The position numbers and the translations under genes are program-made. 64,000 bases of DNA from Pterois miles (taxonomy: Eukaryota; Chordata; Actinopteri; Perciformes; Scorpaenidae), in NCBI GenBank assembly GCA_947000775.1, contig CAMQGK010000144.1:8989501-9053500 (forward strand), given 5' to 3'. The notes under the pieces were generated by a model. It did not search any database. It had not been told where the DNA came from and saw only the letters and a list, made by a program, of their open reading frames with translations. Positions 59,095 to 64,000 of this stretch are shown piece by piece. The first letter of the stretch is position 1. Each line of letters starts with the position of its first letter.

Positions 59095-59500
59095 ACCCCA
59101 CTTTACGCTGCTGCATCTCAGCCAACACATTCTTACTCCCAACTTGTCAATTACTGCTAATTGATCACTCTTGATCTACACCAGAGACGGATGTATGGGG
59201 TACCCCTCCTGCGTTACTTTTGGATGGACAGGGGGCGACGTCTCAAGATAGGTTCATTACATGCATACTGTCCTTTCAAAATACTTAGATTTAGGCAACA
59301 CAACCACTTTGTTAGGGTTAAGAAACAGTCTTGGTTGATGTTAACGTCACTGACTGATGATACTGAGTCACATGACTAACAATGTGTCAAAATAAGTTTC
59401 TTTTAGTTTCACACAGGACGTGAACACCAGGCTCCTGGTTGAAAGTCTTGTGTTTGTTTGACCCATCCACCACACCTCCCTCCCACCCTTAGAGGACTTT
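59095..59500. repeat. Probable dispersed fish repeat
   Basis: Motifs cgttacttttggatggacag, gggttaagaaacagtctt, aatgtgtcaaaataagtttc, cacaggacgtgaacaccagg and tttgacccatccacc are ones I recall as a percomorph repeat. No second copy in this window. Confidence 0.35.
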
Positions 59501-59708
59501 CACACTATTAATACTACATCACTAGCTCTGACCATTGACTAATGTCACGGGTGGGTTTACATTGGAGCTGGTTGAAAGCCTGGTTTGTCACAGGCTGTCG
59601 GTAAATGATATCTGGTGTGCTGCCCAGTCAGTGGTGTTTGATGAGCTGGGAGGTAGACTGGGTTGTCTTGTGTGGTGCGATTGCATCGCAAGGTGGTCTC
59701 TAGATTTC

Positions 59709-59728
59709 TTTTTTTTTTTTTTTTTTTT
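59709..59728 (+). repeat. Poly(T) tract
   Basis: About 20 T; on the minus strand it could be a retroelement A-tail, but no body is recognisable beside it. Confidence 0.85.
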
Positions 59729-62293
59729 GGTTACACAAGCAGCACTAGCTCAAAAGGCAACCTCTTGCTGCCTCTACCTACTGCTTAATACAGGTGCCAC
59801 ACCTTACAATCAATTCAGCCATGATATAATCAGAATTACCTCATTTCCCCCTCTTCCATTTTTGTTATGCTATAATAGTATTACTGCTCTCTGCTCTGTA
59901 ATCATACTTGTAATGTAATTTATTTCTCTATGCCTCTGAATTTGAAGCAACAATAACAAAAAAAATGCAATTGTTAGTCCTTAATATCTTTTCTTGCTTT
60001 GTACCAACTCTTCTGTACTGTAGCTTTTGTTACACATTTTATTGGTACCCCTTATCTATGTCACAGTGTAATTTATGGGCTGTAATCTACAAACATAAAT
60101 TTGTCAAATACACACTCGAGTTTACTGACAGCCATATCAGTGAAACCCCATAATGTGAAAATCTGAAATAAAACAATGTAGATAAGCACGTCTCAGGCAA
60201 TTCCCAAAGTAGGGAGTGGGTGTAATGAGAGCAATATGGTGATAAACAGGTGTGATGAGGCCCATGAAGCGTACATCAATAAGGCATTATACAATTTACA
60301 GCCTCTACAGATACACATTGGCAGACAACTTGACATCCGCCAGTGCCTTATAAGAGAATGATGGACATTATTACATCTCATGCCCCATTCACTCTAATGT
60401 TCACTCTAATGTTCGCTATTAATCTTCTACAGGCCTTGAAACTATTGTGACCTGGCAAAAAGGTCAAATTGGAGATGTGTGCATTTAATGCAAATATTAA
60501 GTTTGTATTATACAAATTGAGAGATCCTTAATCTCAGAGGGAAAGGCCTTCCTCTGTTGTTGACTGTGAAGTCGGTGGTGATAACAGATCCGAATCTGTT
60601 GGTTAGGAATAAGAAAAGCAATCAAATACATTTCCTGTTAATCATTGGAGCTTCTTGTATAGTGCAATAATACTTCTAACGCTGCCATCTGCAGTATGCT
60701 GCTGCATTTCTATACATTATGGGGTTCACAGTGTGGTGAAATGAAATGGATTTGGCAAATAAAAAGCAATGACTTCTATCTCCCGTAGTAGCAATGCGAA
60801 CATGGCGGGTGATGAACAATTCTCACAAAGCTATATGACCTTCGGCTACACTGAGACATAGCCTGACATAACCATGTATCACCACCAGCCGTCACTGGCT
60901 ATTTACATCTGGCCTCATGCTCCAAATGCCAGAAATGCTATGCAACCATAATGGCTTACATTTCACAATGCGCTGTCATAAGGAATTGCCACATCTGCAA
61001 AAGAGGCAATTATTTTTCTGAGGTGACTGTTTGGCCGGTATGCGGATACAGTATGTCAAATGCACATCCTTTTCCCCAAAGGTGGGGAAAACAAACATGT
61101 TACAGAGCTCTAGCACCTTTGGGGCTTTGCTTAAACAAATCCATTGACTGTTTCAGAGAAAAGATAAACCTGGTCTATGAGATGTCTATCAGCAGTGACT
61201 CCCCCACCTTTTCAGAGGGAGTGGAATATGTGGAAGCCGCTGTGTCTGTCAGATATCAGAATCAACACTCGAAATGAGACGGAAAAAAATTGCAAATTAA
61301 ATTCAACTGTCAATCCACATCTGTTTGATCCTGTCTTACTGTCAGTCTATATCAAGATTCCTCACCACAACATTATTTGAAGACTACTAAAGGAGCATGC
61401 TAACTGTGTTAGTCTGCCTTCAGCCAGCTGTAAATTGCAGAGCAAGATTTGTTTCCCTTTTTGAAGGGATGCAACAAAATCTAAGATTGACTCTACACTA
61501 GTATCTGAATCGTATGACAGCTTGTTTTAAACCGAGTAATATACTGTGTCTTTATCAGCATATAAGTCATTCCTGACCTCCCGCTGCCCCCTCCCATGTC
61601 TTCCTGGCTGCTCAGATGTTGCTGCCTTGCCTTGCTAGCTTCCTTTGGCAAACCTGGTGTCTCATGTGATTCACAAAACTATAGGTTTAGGAAGTGAGGT
61701 TTACAGAAACAAATTGAATACTACATGAATTATTTCACACTCTGTACCTTCAAGATATACTCACAATCTCCCTCACTATGCTGTATAGTGAGAATGATAA
61801 CTGGCACATACTTTTAATGCGCAGGCACCCCAGTTTTGCCGATATATAGTCAACCACCATGTTGTAAATAGCGAGATCTCTCCTTGCGGTCTTTGATGGA
61901 AGGCCATAAAATATTAATTTCACAACAGCTGTCTGGGGCGCTCCGTTATTTGACGTGGGCTGTCAGCCTTCTAATAATCTTCCTGGGTTTGTCTCATTTG
62001 TGTGTCCCCATCGAGGTGCCTGTAATCTCCTTCATTATTAATCTCACGGAGCAGAAATGTCATGCCGGCAGCCTCGATGCACACTCGGCATCATTTAATT
62101 CTTGTTTACCAGCCTTCCTCTTTCGCCCCGGTGAAGCCGCCCGCCACCGCTGCAGCAGCGGGCTTTCCCTAAAGAATAGTCTTTTCATTCTGTTAGGAGA
62201 CACAGAATTTGCATTGAGATCTATAGTCTTCTCCCTGCCACACGCCCCTCTTATCATTCCCCTAATGGATCACAACAGCCATTGTGCCTTGCA

Positions 62294-62295
<2 letters not shown>

Positions 62296-62349
<54 letters not shown>
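62296..62349 (+). repeat. (GT)27 microsatellite
   Basis: Uninterrupted GT dinucleotides ending a repeat-free stretch. The Cys-Val run in a 164-codon open frame here is an artefact. Confidence 0.97.
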
Positions 62350-62350
<1 letters not shown>

Positions 62351-62835
62351 CAACTATTTGTGTGAAGATACCTTCTGAGCCCCTTGAGGAAATTTTCTGA
62401 GCTGATTTACCCTCTTGTTGCATGTCCTACTTCCTGCTCCCCAATCTCTTTTCCAGATCCCCAGACTCGCGTAGCTTTAATGTGACATCACAGGGTTGTG
62501 TACCTGGCTGGGACCCCTGGTTGGAACGAATACAGATGGAGCTTGGCTGTTTGTCTCTGTTTTTTTTGTGTGGGATTTATCTGGGTATTATGGATTGAGG
62601 CTGAGAAAAAACTGGAGCAGAAGGTGACTAATGCAGATATAAGGTTTAGATAAGGAATGATAGTGTGTTCCTCGATTTGAGCCTAGTTTTAGCCGCCATT
62701 AAAATATATTTTGTATATACTGTATATTTCCTCATATCTTACGTGCATTTGGATGCTGATGTGAACAGGTTTTCTCAGGACTCAGTCATGTCTTTTGTTG
62801 GCCATATTTAAAGCTGGACTAATCGATAAAAATGG

Positions 62836-63308
62836 CTTAAAGGTGCAATGTGTTGGATTTAGTGACATCTAGTGGCATTTAGTGGCAACTGTGTACCCCA
62901 CCGCTCACTCCTCTCTTTTCAAGACTGCGGTAATGTGAGCCGCTGAGTGTGTGATAATTTCGTTCACCTTGCTCTGGGGCCTTCCCTACCATGACGTCAC
63001 CACTTTAGGAGCAACGAGAAGTCAGACAGATGGCAATATCATAGTTTTGAACTCTTACCGCAGTTTCACAAGCATGTCAGAGAACTACAGTGACCTTTGG
63101 GTAACATCAAAACTTGAAAGGCTCTCTCTAGAGACAGTGTTTAGTTTGTCAGTTCTGTGCTACTGTAGAAACATGGCGGTGCAACACGGCAGACTCCATG
63201 TAGAGGACCCGCTCTCTACATAGATATGGACTCATTCTAAGCTAACAAAAACACAACAATTCATAGTTTCAGATGGTTATACACAAATGAAAACATGACT
63301 ACAACTAT
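62836..63308 (+). mobile_element. TTAAAGG-ended MITE, copy 4, right end truncated
   Basis: Begins cttaaaggtgcaatgtgttg. It shares agtgacatctagtggc, ggtaatgtgagccgctgagt, ccactttaggagcaacg, tcacaagcatgtcagagaac and gctaacaaaaacacaa with the other copies and stops near aatgaaaacatgactac, lacking the opposite end. Confidence 0.8.
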
Positions 63309-64000
63309 GTGTAATGCAAAAGAGGTGACGAAGTCACAGAGAGTTGCCACCCGACCCTTATGTTCCCTTCAGCTCTAGCAAAGCAAGCCCCCAACTGTAC
63401 TGTTTTGATTCACTCACAGCTCTCAGTGGCCTGGCCTAATGACTGACTGTTTTTAGTGAAATAGCTCTGAACACTTACTGTGCTACCTGACCCGCACCAA
63501 ACACCTGACAAAGTTAGTGACTAGCTAGTGAACATCATAAAGCATCTTTGTTACAGATTATTTTTCTCATTTGGTCTCGATCATCTGCTGTTTTTCTCAG
63601 GAGATGGTGGAGACCAAACCAGAGCTACATGGAGCGTAAATATTGGACTATTTTGTCAGGAAGCCATAAATTAACAGCTCCAAATGGATGCAAATGTATC
63701 TGCTGGATGTAAACCTAAATATGTTCATTAATAATTACTTTATAAGGTGACAATATATCAATGTAATTTACATAAAACAGTGAATGCACTACGATAATGC
63801 ACCACCTCAGTGACTGAACTTTGCGCTTAAGCAAGGTCAAATATCTAACTATATCTCAACTGCTCTTATTAACCACAGTTACCTCATTTGGTAAAATTTA
63901 GCTGCTGGAGAAACTATCGCCTCATTCTGCCCATCAACATCCAATTACATGCCAGCTGTAGCTGTATGTTTTGTCTAAATCGGCCTTTGGATGAAAGCAC
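63309..64000. other. Intergenic, nothing recognised
   Basis: Non-coding to the window edge. Confidence 0.45.

Larger units (their letters stand above)
57915..62295. other. Intergenic, with repeat-free segments
   Basis: No gene. 60180-60540, 60920-61280 and 61880-62290 are repeat-free and of even complexity, possible conserved noncoding DNA (inference). Confidence 0.4.

Noticed and set aside
61884..62378. 164-codon plus-strand open frame
   Set aside because: Its length is inflated by the (GT)27 repeat; no domain and no splice context.

Overview
The window reads as vertebrate, most likely a percomorph teleost fish. It is AT-rich with long introns, canonical GT-AG splice sites, fish-type Tc1 and hAT transposon remnants, a tRNA-headed V-SINE (DANA/Mermaid type) and many dinucleotide microsatellites. 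Bacterial-style features (operons, ribosome binding sites, CRISPR arrays) are absent.

One host gene is supported: the 3' two-thirds of pdzrn4 (LNX4), on the + strand. Seven coding exons (17307-17560, 20446-20548, 29691-29789, 32573-32635, 34907-35008, 35845-35973, 39080-40552) join in frame to 740 codons plus a TAA stop. They encode the end of PDZ1, a linker, all of PDZ2, an acidic and coiled-coil linker, and the conserved C-terminal LNX3-homology region, ending in the class I PDZ ligand S-V-T-T-V. The RING finger, TRAF-type zinc fingers and start of PDZ1 must lie upstream, so 1-17306 is interpreted as intron. About 23 kb of 3' flank follows the gene, and I see no second host gene there.

The rest is mostly transposon-derived. 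From left to right: a tRNA-derived SINE end (1-193); a MITE with 28-bp inverted ends (2607-2888); a LINE/SINE 3' tail (3052-3500); a second tRNA-type SINE (4774-4972); a TTAA-bounded MITE (11155-11830); a SINE copy (14300-14615); a truncated hAT MITE (16105-16662); four copies of one TTAAAGG-ended MITE (20634, 21505, 28917, 62836), one of them split by a V-SINE; two copies of another short MITE (24007, 38560); an intronic ~700-bp palindrome (33239-33935); a MITE just after the gene (41550-42108); a decayed Tc1 transposon (46839-48453); a hAT MITE with a perfect 8-bp target duplication (49835-50457); a 1.2-kb foldback element (51921-53155); a hAT MITE (54523-55242); and a hAT-like element carrying a V-SINE with an 11-bp duplication (56809-57914).

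No new multi-gene system is visible. The best leads are structural: the long palindromes inside and beside pdzrn4, the dated nested insertions, the inactivated Tc1 transposase, the shortened pdzrn4 linker, and a few repeat-free stretches that look like conserved noncoding DNA. Family names rest on recognition by eye, with no database search.
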